NCBI RefSeq assembly: GCF_016587435.1
Contig: NZ_BNJJ01000001.1
Coordinates: 555,742 to 619,741, forward strand
Source of the DNA: Dictyobacter formicarum
GTDB taxonomy: Bacteria > Chloroflexota > Ktedonobacteria > Ktedonobacterales > Ktedonobacteraceae
DNA: 64,000 nt
Direction of reading: 5' to 3'
The position numbers were made by a program, and so were the translations under genes. Below, one piece after another: positions 7,294 to 15,477 of the stretch (its first letter is position 1; each line of letters starts with the position of its first letter). The notes beneath the pieces are model-generated. The model was given only the letters and a program-made list of their open reading frames with translations, did not search any database and had not been told where the DNA came from.

Positions 7294-8495
7294 ATGCAAA
7301 ACGCCACAAGAGAGCCAATGGAGCCGTCGAAACAATTTTGCCCGAATATGATGTGTTCCGCAAGAGGCCAAATCGGAGCGGGCAACATCACGATTCATGA
7401 TCTCCAGCGCCAACGCTATCGGTGTAAGAGGTGCAAACAGACGTTCAGCGCCCGACGAGGAACCATGTTCGAGGGGCTGCGCAAGCCGATGGATCTCATC
7501 GTGATTGTGGTGACACTGCTGTCATATGGCTGCCCAGTGCAAGCGATCGTGCATGCCTTTGGGTTAGATGAACGAACGGTGGCTACGTGGCGGGATCGAG
7601 CTGGTCAGCACTGCCAACGGGTCCATGAGGCGATCGTAGAACAGGGCAAGCTTGATCTAGTGCATGTGCAGGCCGATGAGATCCGAGTCAAGGGCCGCAA
7701 GATGGTTGCGTGGATGGGGTTAGCCATGATGGTTTCCACCCGGCTGTGGATAGCGGGAACGGTCAGCCGGAGCAGAGAAAAGGAGCTGGCCAACGCATTG
7801 TTGCAACAAGTTCGCGAGCCGCTTTGCGCCTTTGCCCCTTGCTCGTCTTGACAGACGGCTGGAGCGCGTATCCCGGCAGCATTCGGCGGGCCTTTCGCGA
7901 AAAAGTCAAAGCCACGGCAGGCAGGGGCAGAGCCTGTTTACAGGTCTGGCCAGACCTGCATATTGGCACCGTCATCAAGCGGACGGAGAAAAAACGCGTG
8001 GTCGAAATTACTCGCCGGATGGCTCATGGGCTCCTGGAGCAGGCGGAACAGTTGCTGCGGCTGTCTGGAGGAGGCAACGTGCTCAATACCGCCTTTATTG
8101 AGCGCTTGAATGCGACGTTTCGGGAGCGGCTGGCCAGCCTGACGCGCAAAACCCGGCATGCGGCTTCCCGCTTGCACGCTTTGCACACCGGGATGTACCT
8201 GATTGGTTGTACCTATAATTTCTGTGTCGTGCATCAGGAACTCTCGAAGGCGAAACAGTGGGGCAAGGCTTGCACGCCTGCGATGGCCAGTGGGCTGACG
8301 GATCACGTCTGGAGCTTCGGTGAGTTCCTCAGTTACAAAGTGGCTCCCGCACCTTGGATTGCTCCCAAACGATGCGGACGGCCACCCAAGCAGACAGAGC
8401 CACACGCCCCTCTCCCCAAAGCGCAGAGTCGTCCCGCCTGCTCTCGACCTTTGGTTCGCCTGCACAGGGGGGTCTTATGCTCAACCACCGGTTAG
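7294..8495 (+). pseudogene. IS1-family-like transposase with frameshift
   Basis: The N-terminal part has a zinc ribbon (CPNMMCSARGQ...YRCKRCKQTFSARRG), an HTH (LDERTVATWRDRAG) and the first catalytic Asp (VQADEIRVKGRKMVAWMG). The frame stops at 7851. The remainder is in another frame: LLVLTDGWSAYP (second Asp) and NTAFIERLNATFRERLASLTRKT (catalytic Glu with the basic IS1-type motif), ending at 8495 inside the terminal repeat. The shift lies in or near a CCCC run at 7833-7836. IS1 uses programmed frameshifting, but upstream of the catalytic domain and at A-rich slippery sites, so here a mutational indel is more likely. Start chosen at the ATG 7294; a GTG at 7288 is also possible. Confidence 0.8.
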
Positions 8496-8507
8496 CGTGG
8501 CTCTACC

Positions 8508-8555
8508 GAAATCTTCACTGAAGGGTGAAATTGGACGCTTCGATGCCTGGAAAAA
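8508..8555. repeat. Inner part of the left 69-bp inverted repeat
   Basis: This 48-bp block (GAAATCTTCACTGAAGGGTG...CCTGGAAAAA) is the exact reverse complement of 11504-11551. It starts with the GAAATCTT duplication left by the IS1-like element and completes the repeat begun at 3155-3175. The next bases (AAACCGCT) also match the right side apart from the length of the A-run. Confidence 0.9.
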
Positions 8556-8647
8556 AAACCGCTCTAAATCCAGGGTAGAAGTCAGAAATGTTGGAAATAC
8601 ATTTCTTGTGCGCCTCTGTAGCGTACATCCTGAAACACATCGGGAGA

Positions 8648-9301
8648 TCAGTGACTGAGTGGTGTGAGCTGTATCTGCGTCGCAAGCCCATAGGCGATCG
8701 GGAGATCATTGTCGCTCTCGACAAAGACACGACCCATAACGAGCACCGCATTGTTCGGCGAAGAAATCTGTGTCATTCCCTGCGACACGCTTCCTTTCCA
8801 TCTCGGCCCGCTAATGAGGTAATCGCCAGCCTTGGTTCCCGTGGTGCGTTTGCCGACGTAGGCAAAATTAGTGCCGTCCGACGGATCAGTGAACTGCACG
8901 CTGTAGTAGCGGTCCTCCATGTCCGGCACGTGCAACACGTGCGGCCCTTTGGAGAGGTCGAGCCAGCCGCCGACGTAGAGCACGTCGTCGGTCCCTGTAG
9001 CTAATAAGCTGGAGTTTGACGCCGAGGGCGAAGCGAGAGTGGGCATCGCGTACAGCGTATTGACGGGGATGGGGCCGCCGAGCCCATGCTGAACGATCGC
9101 TCTTTTGTAGGCACTGTAGGTGATCGGCGGCCAAAAATAAATGAAAACGCACGTGCCGAGTCCCCAGACGAGGACTGCCACGACGACGAACGTAATAAGC
9201 TGGCTCCCCCCCATCGAGAAATACCTGTAGACGACCCATGCGAGGACTGCCAGGATGGCGAATGTAATGGGATATTTGTATTTCAGAATAAGCCTGTTCA
9301 T
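8648..9301 (-). CDS. DUF1254 membrane protein
   Basis: 217 residues from ATG 9301 (MNRLILKYKYPITFAILAVL). Two hydrophobic segments lie near the N terminus, then the DUF1254 core: DDVLYVGGWLDLSKGPHVLHVPDMEDRYYSVQFTDPSDGTNFAYVGKRTT is spread over about residues 105-155, with GSVSQGMTQISSPNNAVLVMGR after it. DUF1254 is usually found fused or paired with DUF1214; their biochemical role is not established. The frame stays open upstream to 9457, but that stretch is the right end of the IscB element and overlaps iscB, so it was excluded. It was probably co-transcribed with the DUF1214 gene (10874-11476) before the element inserted. Confidence 0.82.
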   Translation of the reverse strand: MNRLILKYKYPITFAILAVLAWVVYRYFSMGGSQLITFVVVAVLVWGLGTCVFIYFWPPITYSAYKRAIVQHGLGGPIPVNTLYAMPTLASPSASNSSLLATGTDDVLYVGGWLDLSKGPHVLHVPDMEDRYYSVQFTDPSDGTNFAYVGKRTTGTKAGDYLISGPRWKGSVSQGMTQISSPNNAVLVMGRVFVESDNDLPIAYGLATQIQLTPLSH

Positions 9302-9310
9302 GATCTGTTG

Positions 9311-9350
9311 CGGTAGGATACCCACGACTTTAGGCGTGGGAGGAATACCG
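9311..9350. repeat. Right-end hairpin of the IscB element
   Basis: CCCACG (9321-9326) pairs with CGTGGG (9335-9340) around a short loop. An outer stem CGGTA (9311-9315) / TACCG (9346-9350) closes it. The hairpin overlaps the iscB stop codon (9330-9332). Such subterminal hairpins are the TnpA recognition sites of IS200/IS605 elements. Confidence 0.7.
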
Positions 9351-10643
9351 CTCCCCATTCTCATAACTATATCCATCGGCGTGATGAATGATACGGCAGT
9401 ATTGATACCCAATACCTTGAATCGTCCCTGTGGTTGTCGTGATGTTGAACGATCCACTTCCCCGAATTGCGACCCGCCCGATATACGTCCCTCTTTTTTT
9501 GCCTTTGGTCACAATGGCCTTGACCATATCTCCTGTTTGAAAGCCTTTGACCTTTTTGGCTCCTTTGGCAGAGGTACGCGGAAAGCCATACTTATCAGGC
9601 AAGCACATTTGTCTATTCCCATGTCCGGTTGCTTTGATCACTAATGGCCTGACTTCCTGGATAACTAACGTATCAGGCGTACTCTTGCCCACACAGGCCG
9701 CATCAAGCCAGTGTGTCTTCGGAAGCTCCCTGCTTGTCCGATTAAACCTGGTCAATCCACCAGTGCCTACTTCAACAGGCAAGCCTGTTTGTTGCAATCT
9801 CTCAAAGAGGGCCCACCGTGTCGCATTCACCGCCGCTGCGTCCTTGAGCGGTGCTTTTGCCTGAGCCTGAATACGTTTCAACACCTCTGGTTTCTTCTTG
9901 AGGAACACGGCAATATCTTGCGTTCCCTTTGCCGTGTTGCACTGCTCACACGCCAGACAGAGATTGCTGATGCGATTGGTGCCACCGTTGGCACGTGGAT
10001 GAATATGCTCGATTTGTAATGGTACATCTGTTTTTCCACAATAGGCGCATTGACGGTTCCACTTCGCAAGCACATATTCTCTGACTTCATATCCTGCTAA
10101 TGTGCCGTGCTGATACTCAACTCCTTTCACTTCGGGATTCTCCATCAACTGCATGTCAAATCTCACGACCTCCTGACTGAGAGCTTGCAGAGGCGCATAG
10201 CGAGAAAGACGGCGAACCCAGGTCAACACGTTGGCAATCCGGCTTTCTAAGGAAGGAGGGAGCCACCCCTTCTTTTTGTTTTTTCGATTGGCCCAACGCC
10301 TCTTCCGGTAGCGGGTCTTTCGTTGCCTGCGACTGTGACGAATGGCGCGACGAGCATCAAGGGATGCTTTCACAGCATGCCCACGATGAGAGAGTTCGGC
10401 CGCGAAGACAACCTCCCCACTGGCATCATCCACCATGGCAATACCTGTTGTTTTACTGCCAGGGTCAAGTTTGATCCTGAGTGATTGCACGTGTGGATGC
10501 TCCACCACGTTTTTGAGCCGGATCGTAAATGGATATCTCCTGTAGACTGATGCTTTCCCTTGCTTGAGCAAGAGGCGTGCATAGCCCGGATGCGCCGGGG
10601 TGACTGGTTTACCAGAACGATCGACGACAAAGACTTTGCTCAA
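9330..10643 (-). CDS. iscB: IscB RNA-guided DNA nuclease, complete
   Basis: 437 residues, the normal length for IscB. Order of parts: PLMP/RRXRR N terminus (MSKVFVVDRSGKPVTPAHPG), RuvC-I with Asp60 (RIKLDPGSKTTG), a basic bridge helix (about 98-127), RuvC-II with Glu158 (SQEVVRFD), HNH with CAYCGK, IEHIHPRANGG (His213, His215) and LACEQCNTAKG, then RuvC-III with His311/Asp314 (THWLDAACVGK), and a C-terminal target-interacting domain. All catalytic residues are present, so it should be able to cut both strands guided by the adjacent omega-RNA. IscB is the family from which Cas9 is thought to derive. The likely biological role is maintaining the element at its donor site. Confidence 0.95.
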   Translation of the reverse strand: MSKVFVVDRSGKPVTPAHPGYARLLLKQGKASVYRRYPFTIRLKNVVEHPHVQSLRIKLDPGSKTTGIAMVDDASGEVVFAAELSHRGHAVKASLDARRAIRHSRRQRKTRYRKRRWANRKNKKKGWLPPSLESRIANVLTWVRRLSRYAPLQALSQEVVRFDMQLMENPEVKGVEYQHGTLAGYEVREYVLAKWNRQCAYCGKTDVPLQIEHIHPRANGGTNRISNLCLACEQCNTAKGTQDIAVFLKKKPEVLKRIQAQAKAPLKDAAAVNATRWALFERLQQTGLPVEVGTGGLTRFNRTSRELPKTHWLDAACVGKSTPDTLVIQEVRPLVIKATGHGNRQMCLPDKYGFPRTSAKGAKKVKGFQTGDMVKAIVTKGKKRGTYIGRVAIRGSGSFNITTTTGTIQGIGYQYCRIIHHADGYSYENGERYSSHA

Positions 10644-10649
10644 GATGAG

Positions 10650-10872
10650 CCTCCTATTGCTAGGGTAAGGTTTGCCTTGACAATGTTATGAGAAGGTTTG
10701 ACGTACAGAGCACTGATTTTTACCCTACAATCTGTTTAACCCTGCACCGTAGTGGTTAAGACTGGCAACGCATCCTAACGTACCTAATTTCTTCTCTAAC
10801 GGAGCTTTTACAAGCTGAGTCTGGTCAATACAGGCTTTTTCAAGCCTCCTCCTTCAGGAGGGGGTTATTGAC
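10650..10872 (-). ncRNA. omega-RNA of the second IscB element
   Basis: Non-coding, conserved with 505-756 in the same relative position to iscB. The 5' hairpin is closed by GTCAATA...TATTGAC and contains a second stem (CCTCCTGAAGGAGG, and GGCTT/AAGCC). It is followed by the shared blocks GAAATTAGGTAC, GCGTTGCCAG, CTACGGT and GTTAAACAG. The predicted guide, taken from the flank outside the element, is ATGAAAGTGCCATGAG (10888 to 10873), which spans the last codons and stop of the DUF1214 gene. Ends are estimated. Confidence 0.78.
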
Positions 10873-10873
10873 C

Positions 10874-11476
10874 TCATGGCACTTTCATGACGGGCGGCAC
10901 GTGGTACTCGCCGTCCAGGACAGCACGGCCGGGCAGATAGGCGCGCAGCATCAGCTTGAAGTAGCCTGCCGGGGCAGGCAGCCAGTTGGACTCGTGCCCG
11001 GAGGGAGCCGTGCGCTGCAGATAAATGTCGATGGAGCCATCGGCGCCCTGCACGAGGCCGGAGCGAGAGCCGACGCTGGAGCGATCGATGGGGTTGCTCA
11101 CCATGTAGCCGACCACATCGGTCATGGTCAGCGACCAGAAGGCCTCGTTGGGCGGGAGCTGTCCGGCAGGAAAATGCAGGACGTAATCACGCTGACCGGA
11201 GAGCCGCCGCCCCGCGCTATCGACGGTCGTCGTCCAGTACGCAGCCTCTTGCGCCACATTGACGGCGGGCAGCACTTTGGCACAAGCGGCCCGTAGGAGG
11301 ATGCCATTGCCGGGCTGGCCGCATTTCAAGGTGGTGCTCCACCCGTTGACGGTCGTTGTCATGGCTTTCACCACCGCGTTCATAATGATATTGGCCGTGA
11401 GAAACGCCAGCACGGCGCCGACGATGATTCCTTGCACGACGTGTGAGCCTGCGAGCATGGTGAGAATATTTGTCAT
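10874..11476 (-). CDS. DUF1214 membrane-anchored protein
   Basis: 200 residues from ATG 11476. One N-terminal hydrophobic segment (VVQGIIVGAVLAFLTANIIM, about 12-33) is followed by the DUF1214 domain: YWTTTVDSAGRRLSGQRDYVLHFPAGQLPPNEAFWSLTMTD spans about residues 79-119, then SNWLPAPAGYFKLMLRAYLP and a C-terminal VPPVMKV. In many bacteria DUF1254 and DUF1214 are halves of one ~450-residue protein; here they are separate genes, with DUF1214 first. The function of the family is unknown. The IscB element starts directly behind its stop codon. Confidence 0.85.
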   Translation of the reverse strand: MTNILTMLAGSHVVQGIIVGAVLAFLTANIIMNAVVKAMTTTVNGWSTTLKCGQPGNGILLRAACAKVLPAVNVAQEAAYWTTTVDSAGRRLSGQRDYVLHFPAGQLPPNEAFWSLTMTDVVGYMVSNPIDRSSVGSRSGLVQGADGSIDIYLQRTAPSGHESNWLPAPAGYFKLMLRAYLPGRAVLDGEYHVPPVMKVP

Positions 11477-11503
11477 ATCTCGAGTATACCTGAGGGGAAG
11501 CGG

Positions 11504-11572
11504 TTTTTCCAGGCATCGAAGCGTCCAATTTCACCCTTCAGTGAAGATTTCTATCCTTCAGTGCAAAATTGG
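11504..11572. repeat. Right 69-bp inverted repeat bounding the DUF1214/DUF1254 cassette
   Basis: Perfect reverse complement of the reconstructed left repeat (3155-3175 joined to 8508-8555). The outer ~48 bp are themselves nearly palindromic at the tips (CCAATTT...AAATTGG) and contain CCTTCAGTG twice (11535-11543, 11554-11562). The repeat lies just upstream of the DUF1214 gene. No target duplication was found outside it. Confidence 0.88.
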
Positions 11573-11661
11573 TCAGGATGCCATCCCACTTTCTGTGTAA
11601 TCGAACGCTGCCAGGCCGATTAACAACATTCGGGATGGCGTCGACACGGTTTGCCTGCACC

Positions 11662-12624
11662 TTATTTGATAGTGTCTCTGATAACCAGTGCAGCATGTTT
11701 GGCGTCGGCAACACTTGGAATTTTATAGGTAGAGGTGTCCAATAAAAGTAATGCATCAATTATTCTCGCCAGTTGCGTGCGTTCTTCAAAGCCTTTACTG
11801 TTAACGAGGAATTGACCGTAGGTGGAGGCGAGCCAATCTATTGAGAATTCATAGTTGTCCCAATACTTCCAGCGGACGAGATCTCGTACTGGATCGCCAC
11901 TGTGAACCGCTCCCCAGTCAATAACACCGGTAATTCTATCATCGCTATCAACAAAGATATGGTCTGGCGTTAGGTCGTAATGCAATAAAACGGGGTTGCG
12001 GACTGCAAATGATTCAAGATAAAGCAATTCTTGCCACACTTCTTCAAATCGAGGCACTCCAAGAGCGTTGAACTGAGCGAGGGCTCTGTCGAACTTCTCC
12101 GAGCCTTCTTGAAGGGCGAGCATCCACGTTTCAAAAGACCGATATGTCCCGTGATTGGGTTGAGTGATTCTTCCCCATCCAAACGTCGACACTGAATGAA
12201 TAGCGGCAAGTAGCTCGCCGGCCTGCTCAGTAAATCTTTCAGATCGATCGCGTCCAACCTTCCCTTGTGCCAGCAGGCTATCCATCGGTTCGCCTGTCAA
12301 TTTCTCTTGAATCTGGTAGTAAATCGCTTCATCCCTATCAACCATCGAGCCCTGTACCAAAATAGCAGCAACAGGAACCCCACGGCGGCTCACTTCCTGC
12401 ATTGCCCATCGTTCAATGGCAAATATATCGTAGTCAAATCCTTTCGCAATTCGAAGGACAAATGATCTATCCTTTAGGTCTATGAAATAAACTTCGTTAG
12501 ACTGTCCCTTGTTGATACGAGTAACCTGTTCGAGGTTCGTACCCATTGCTTTTTGCACGATCTCATTGAGGGTGTTTGGATTCGTTATATGAGTACGCTG
12601 AAACTGTTTCTGTTGATTATTCAT
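11662..12624 (-). CDS. Aminoglycoside-phosphotransferase (APH)-family protein
   Basis: 320 residues with a kinase-like fold. N-lobe: GQSNEVYFIDLKDRSFVLRIAKG. Catalytic Brenner-type motif: VLLHYDLTPDHIFVDSDD (His215, Asp217). Metal-binding Asp: ITGVIDWGAVHSGDP (Asp236). At the place where the family usually has Asn (HxDxxxxN) this protein has His222, which could alter Mg-ATP binding. Members phosphorylate antibiotics, sugars or amines; nothing here identifies the substrate, and resistance should not be assumed. It stands alone on the minus strand next to the cassette repeat. Confidence 0.85.
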   Translation of the reverse strand: MNNQQKQFQRTHITNPNTLNEIVQKAMGTNLEQVTRINKGQSNEVYFIDLKDRSFVLRIAKGFDYDIFAIERWAMQEVSRRGVPVAAILVQGSMVDRDEAIYYQIQEKLTGEPMDSLLAQGKVGRDRSERFTEQAGELLAAIHSVSTFGWGRITQPNHGTYRSFETWMLALQEGSEKFDRALAQFNALGVPRFEEVWQELLYLESFAVRNPVLLHYDLTPDHIFVDSDDRITGVIDWGAVHSGDPVRDLVRWKYWDNYEFSIDWLASTYGQFLVNSKGFEERTQLARIIDALLLLDTSTYKIPSVADAKHAALVIRDTIK

Positions 12625-12714
12625 AATATATCCAATCTGTTAGATATATTATCATAGAGGTAACCAAAAAGTGTTCGATTGAGTGAGAGATTGTCCCTAT
12701 CCTATATACTCACT

Positions 12715-12951
12715 ATTATAAGCGGGCTGGGGCAGATGATGCTGGCTCATTTAGAAACGCGCGCCGCTGCGCTGGGCTATCAGACACTTCAGCTAGATAC
12801 CACAACGCTTCAGGTAGCAGCACAACAGCTCTATCGCAAAAATGGCTTCACGCAACGTGAGAAAACTGAGACCATCCAGGGGCTCACAGTCCTTTTCTTT
12901 GAGAAAAATCTTCTACCAAATTACCAATTTGCATCGTATAGCTCAAGCTAG
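12715..12951 (+). pseudogene. GNAT N-acetyltransferase, C-terminal remnant
   Basis: Only the acetyl-CoA-binding half remains: GLGQMMLAHLETRAAALGYQ (the R/Q-x-x-G-x-G/A helix region), TLQLDTTTLQVAAQQLYRKNGF and a final strand GLTVLFFEKNL. The ~70 residues usually found before this part are missing. The upstream sequence up to the APH gene start does not encode them. Residual translation from 12679 is possible, but a functional enzyme is unlikely. Confidence 0.75.
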
Positions 12952-13591
12952 TCTATTTGCAAATGAATAACGCTATTCGTTTATTTTAGGAAGTCCTATG
13001 CAAATTTTCTATCTTTCGTAGGACCACGCCGGTCTCCATCTCAGCACTGTATAGTTTCCGCTGTTTTTCACCTGTTATTCCTCTTCAACTTCATCAATAC
13101 AGTCTACTCTATTTTCTTGAATATATCTTATCATCTTGCCCATCTTTTTGATGAGATTATAGTCGAATATCCTATCATAATGAATTACTCTTGCTTTTCT
13201 CCTAATTTACCTTTATTATTATCTAGTATGGTAGCTATTCTCTAAGGAGGGTCGAGAAGCAGATCTTGCAAACCCCACACATACAGGTACACAAAACACA
13301 CGGTCAAAACACAAAGCTCGGTGCCACTATATCGACAAAAATCAATCCAAACCAATGTAGTCCATAGTTCTGAAAGGGGCCATAACGTGGGGTAAACGGT
13401 GCCTCCTCATTGATGCGCAAAACTACCTACTGGCTCGCCGCGAGTCGGCACATGCAGTCGCTTCTGAATGCCGTCTTTTCGTAAACGATGAAACCTACAC
13501 ATGCTACGAGTAGCAAAGATCATTGGATCCTCTCAAACTCAAAAGATGCGCTTTTGACCATTGAGCAGCTTTATTGAAAGTGAGGTTCTAC
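12952..13591. other. AT-rich intergenic region, nothing recognised
   Basis: About 640 bp between the acetyltransferase remnant and the BNR-repeat gene. It contains no convincing reading frame, tRNA or strong hairpin that I can see. It presumably includes the promoter of the secreted protein gene. Its 3' part (13380-13560) is less AT-rich than the rest. Confidence 0.6.
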
Positions 13592-15379
13592 ATGTTTCTC
13601 TTTTTCCGCTCAAGGATGAGCTTATTTCTCTCATGCATCGCTATCATCGTCATTCTCGGCACATTCGCGCTGAATTTCACGTTTCAGCATCCTGCCGCTC
13701 ATGCCGCCGGTGGCGACGTACCCGTCAGCAACGGCAGTCCCGCCACCCCCTTCTCACAGAACAAGCAGAACGAGCCTGCGATCGCCGTTGATGCCAATCA
13801 CCCGAATGTATTAGTCTCCGCTTCCAATGACGAGATCGACATGGAGGGATGCAACGCCGGCGATCCCACCACCTGTCCTTTCACACAGGGAGTGGGCGTC
13901 TCAGGCGTCTACTTCTCGTTCGATAGCGGTGCCACCTGGAAACAGCCAACCTACACTGGCTGGACAGCTCGACAGTGCGTTGGGACCCCTGGCATTCCCT
14001 GTACACCTCAGGTGGGCCCCATCGGGACACTACCCTACTATTATGAGAATGGTTTAGTTTCCGACGGTGATCCTGCCCTCGCCTTCGGCCCGATCCGGAG
14101 TTCTAACGGCACGTTCTCGTGGAGCAACGGTTCGCGCCTGTACTATGCCAATCTGACCTCAAACTTTAGTGCGACCCGCTCTGAGGAGGCATTCAATGGC
14201 TTCGAGGCAATCGCTGTTTCGCGGACCGATAATGTGGCTGCAGCAGCCAATAACGTCCAGAGCGCCTGGAAGCCACCAGTTGTCATCTCGAAGCAGTCGT
14301 CAACAACGTTCAGCGACAAGGAGCAGATCTGGGCGGACAACGCAGCCAGCAGTCCGTTCTTTGGCCATGTGTATGTCTGCTGGGCCTCGTTTCGCGGCCA
14401 GGAGAAGGGACACGGGACTCCGGCGCCGCTGATGGTTGCCACCTCCACCGATGGCGGCGATACCTGGACACAGAAGCAGGTGACAGCAGCTGCTGCCAAC
14501 GGGCAGATCCAGCCGCTTGATGGCTGCACGATCCGCACTGACAGCCATGGTAATGTCTACGTCTTCGGCATCGGGACAGATCCAACCACCAAGCAGAACT
14601 TCGAGTACCTGGTCCCTTCCACCGATGGTGGGCAAACCTGGGGACGGCCCATTCAGATTCCCGGTGCTGTTACCCATCCTGGAGTGTTCGATCCAGTCCA
14701 AGGACGGTACGTTGAGGATGGCGTCGCAGGCGCGCGCAACGACTTGACGTGGGCCCCCTCGGTGGATATTGCGAACGGTTCCCCCACGGGCTCGGATGCG
14801 ACCAACCGGATGGTCCTGACCTATGTAAGCGGCACAACTGAGGCACCACACGTGGTATTCCGCGAGTCCACGGATGGTGGTAACACCTGGTCGACACCAA
14901 GAAACATCGAGGCACCAGGCGATCGCGGCTACTACACGGCTCCGGCGATCTCCCCGAACGGTCAAGATGTTTATGTGGTGTACAACGCCTTCATAACACC
15001 ATACCGTAACGACACGACAGAACCACGGAGCATGGTGGGAGTCGTCCTGCATGCCGACACCTCGGCTAATCCCACCATGCCAACGGGTGCTTTCACGGAA
15101 CTCCATCGAGGAGCAACAGGGGATCCCCGCGGTTCGAGCGCGAACAGTTTGATCTCTGAATTCCTGGGCGACTACGTCTATGCCGTTGCCACGCGGACGT
15201 ATGGATCGGCGGTCTGGAACGACGCGCGCAACGCAGCAGACTGTCCCGCCGTCGATGCCTGGCGCATGTCTCTGCAAACTGGCGGCTCGGTACCACGCCC
15301 TGCGCCCAGTATCGGCTGTCCAGCAACGTTTGGCAACTCGGACATCTATGGAGGATCCTACTCCGATCCGACACCATAA
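13592..15379 (+). CDS. Secreted BNR/Asp-box repeat protein (sialidase-like fold)
   Basis: 595 residues from ATG 13592, preceded by GTGAGG; a TTG at 13574 is a weaker alternative. The signal peptide has a basic start (MFLFFRSRMS), a hydrophobic core (LSCIAIIVILGTFALNF) and a likely cleavage after AHA. Four Asp-box motifs (S-x-D-x-G-x-T-W) are visible: SFDSGATW, STDGGDTW, STDGGQTW and STDGGNTW, each closing a beta-propeller blade. Catalytic Arg-triad and Tyr residues of true sialidases cannot be confirmed by eye, so enzymatic activity is open. Many such proteins in soil bacteria are annotated only as exo-alpha-sialidase-like. It is monocistronic and followed by a hairpin. Confidence 0.82.
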   Translation: MFLFFRSRMSLFLSCIAIIVILGTFALNFTFQHPAAHAAGGDVPVSNGSPATPFSQNKQNEPAIAVDANHPNVLVSASNDEIDMEGCNAGDPTTCPFTQGVGVSGVYFSFDSGATWKQPTYTGWTARQCVGTPGIPCTPQVGPIGTLPYYYENGLVSDGDPALAFGPIRSSNGTFSWSNGSRLYYANLTSNFSATRSEEAFNGFEAIAVSRTDNVAAAANNVQSAWKPPVVISKQSSTTFSDKEQIWADNAASSPFFGHVYVCWASFRGQEKGHGTPAPLMVATSTDGGDTWTQKQVTAAAANGQIQPLDGCTIRTDSHGNVYVFGIGTDPTTKQNFEYLVPSTDGGQTWGRPIQIPGAVTHPGVFDPVQGRYVEDGVAGARNDLTWAPSVDIANGSPTGSDATNRMVLTYVSGTTEAPHVVFRESTDGGNTWSTPRNIEAPGDRGYYTAPAISPNGQDVYVVYNAFITPYRNDTTEPRSMVGVVLHADTSANPTMPTGAFTELHRGATGDPRGSSANSLISEFLGDYVYAVATRTYGSAVWNDARNAADCPAVDAWRMSLQTGGSVPRPAPSIGCPATFGNSDIYGGSYSDPTP

Positions 15380-15410
15380 GCAGTTTAGATAGCAGTTCAG
15401 CAACATTTTG

Positions 15411-15438
15411 CCAGGGATGTCCTTGTGGACATCCCTGG
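15411..15438 (+). terminator. 12-bp stem hairpin behind the BNR-repeat gene
   Basis: CCAGGGATGTCC, loop TTGT, then GGACATCCCTGG, beginning 31 bp after the stop codon. It is a perfect stem, but the following bases are TATGTGAATA rather than a T-run. It may act as a weak terminator or an mRNA-stabilising hairpin. Confidence 0.5.
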
Positions 15439-15477
15439 TATGTGAATATCACTGTCTAACTCGCCACTCCTCTCCAT

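Larger units (their letters stand above)
3184..8507. mobile_element. IS1-family-like composite element carrying a YdeI gene and an internal ISL3-like insertion
   Basis: The left tip GGTAGAGCCACACTAACCGG (from 3184) and the right tip (8486-8507) are inverted repeats of 22 bp with one mismatch. Both are flanked by GAAATCTT (3176-3183 and 8508-8515), an 8-bp target duplication. The transposase (7294-8495) ends inside the right tip. Without the nested ISL3-like element (4271-7153) this unit would be about 2.4 kb, longer than classical IS1 because of the passenger gene at 3263-3844. The 8-bp duplication and GG-starting tips fit IS1. The transposase reading frame is broken, so the copy is probably immobile by itself. 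Confidence 0.85.
9311..10872 (-). mobile_element. IS200/IS605-like IscB element (no tnpA)
   Basis: The unit consists of the omega-RNA region, iscB and a right-end hairpin. It lies between the DUF1214 stop codon (10874-10876) and the DUF1254 start (9301), in the same orientation as both. No terminal inverted repeats or target duplication are seen, as expected for the IS200/IS605 group, whose ends are subterminal hairpins. Without tnpA it would need TnpA in trans. Exact ends are estimated: the left from the alignment with the first copy, the right from the hairpin. Confidence 0.75.

Noticed and set aside
7833..7860. Programmed frameshift in the IS1-like transposase
   Set aside because: The shift falls between the first and second catalytic Asp at a C-run, not at the A-rich slippery site used by IS1; a mutational indel is simpler, though not proven.
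9302..9457. N-terminal extension of the DUF1254 protein by 52 residues
   Set aside because: The extra codons are the right end of the IscB element and overlap iscB in another frame; homology and the hydrophobic start begin at 9301.
11662..12624. Calling the APH-like protein an antibiotic-resistance gene
   Set aside because: The family includes many non-resistance kinases and a key Asn is replaced; no basis for a resistance claim.
14300..15406. 368-codon frame antisense to the BNR-repeat gene
   Set aside because: Composition rich in Arg/Gly/Cys, no domain, and the sense strand encodes a convincing secreted protein.
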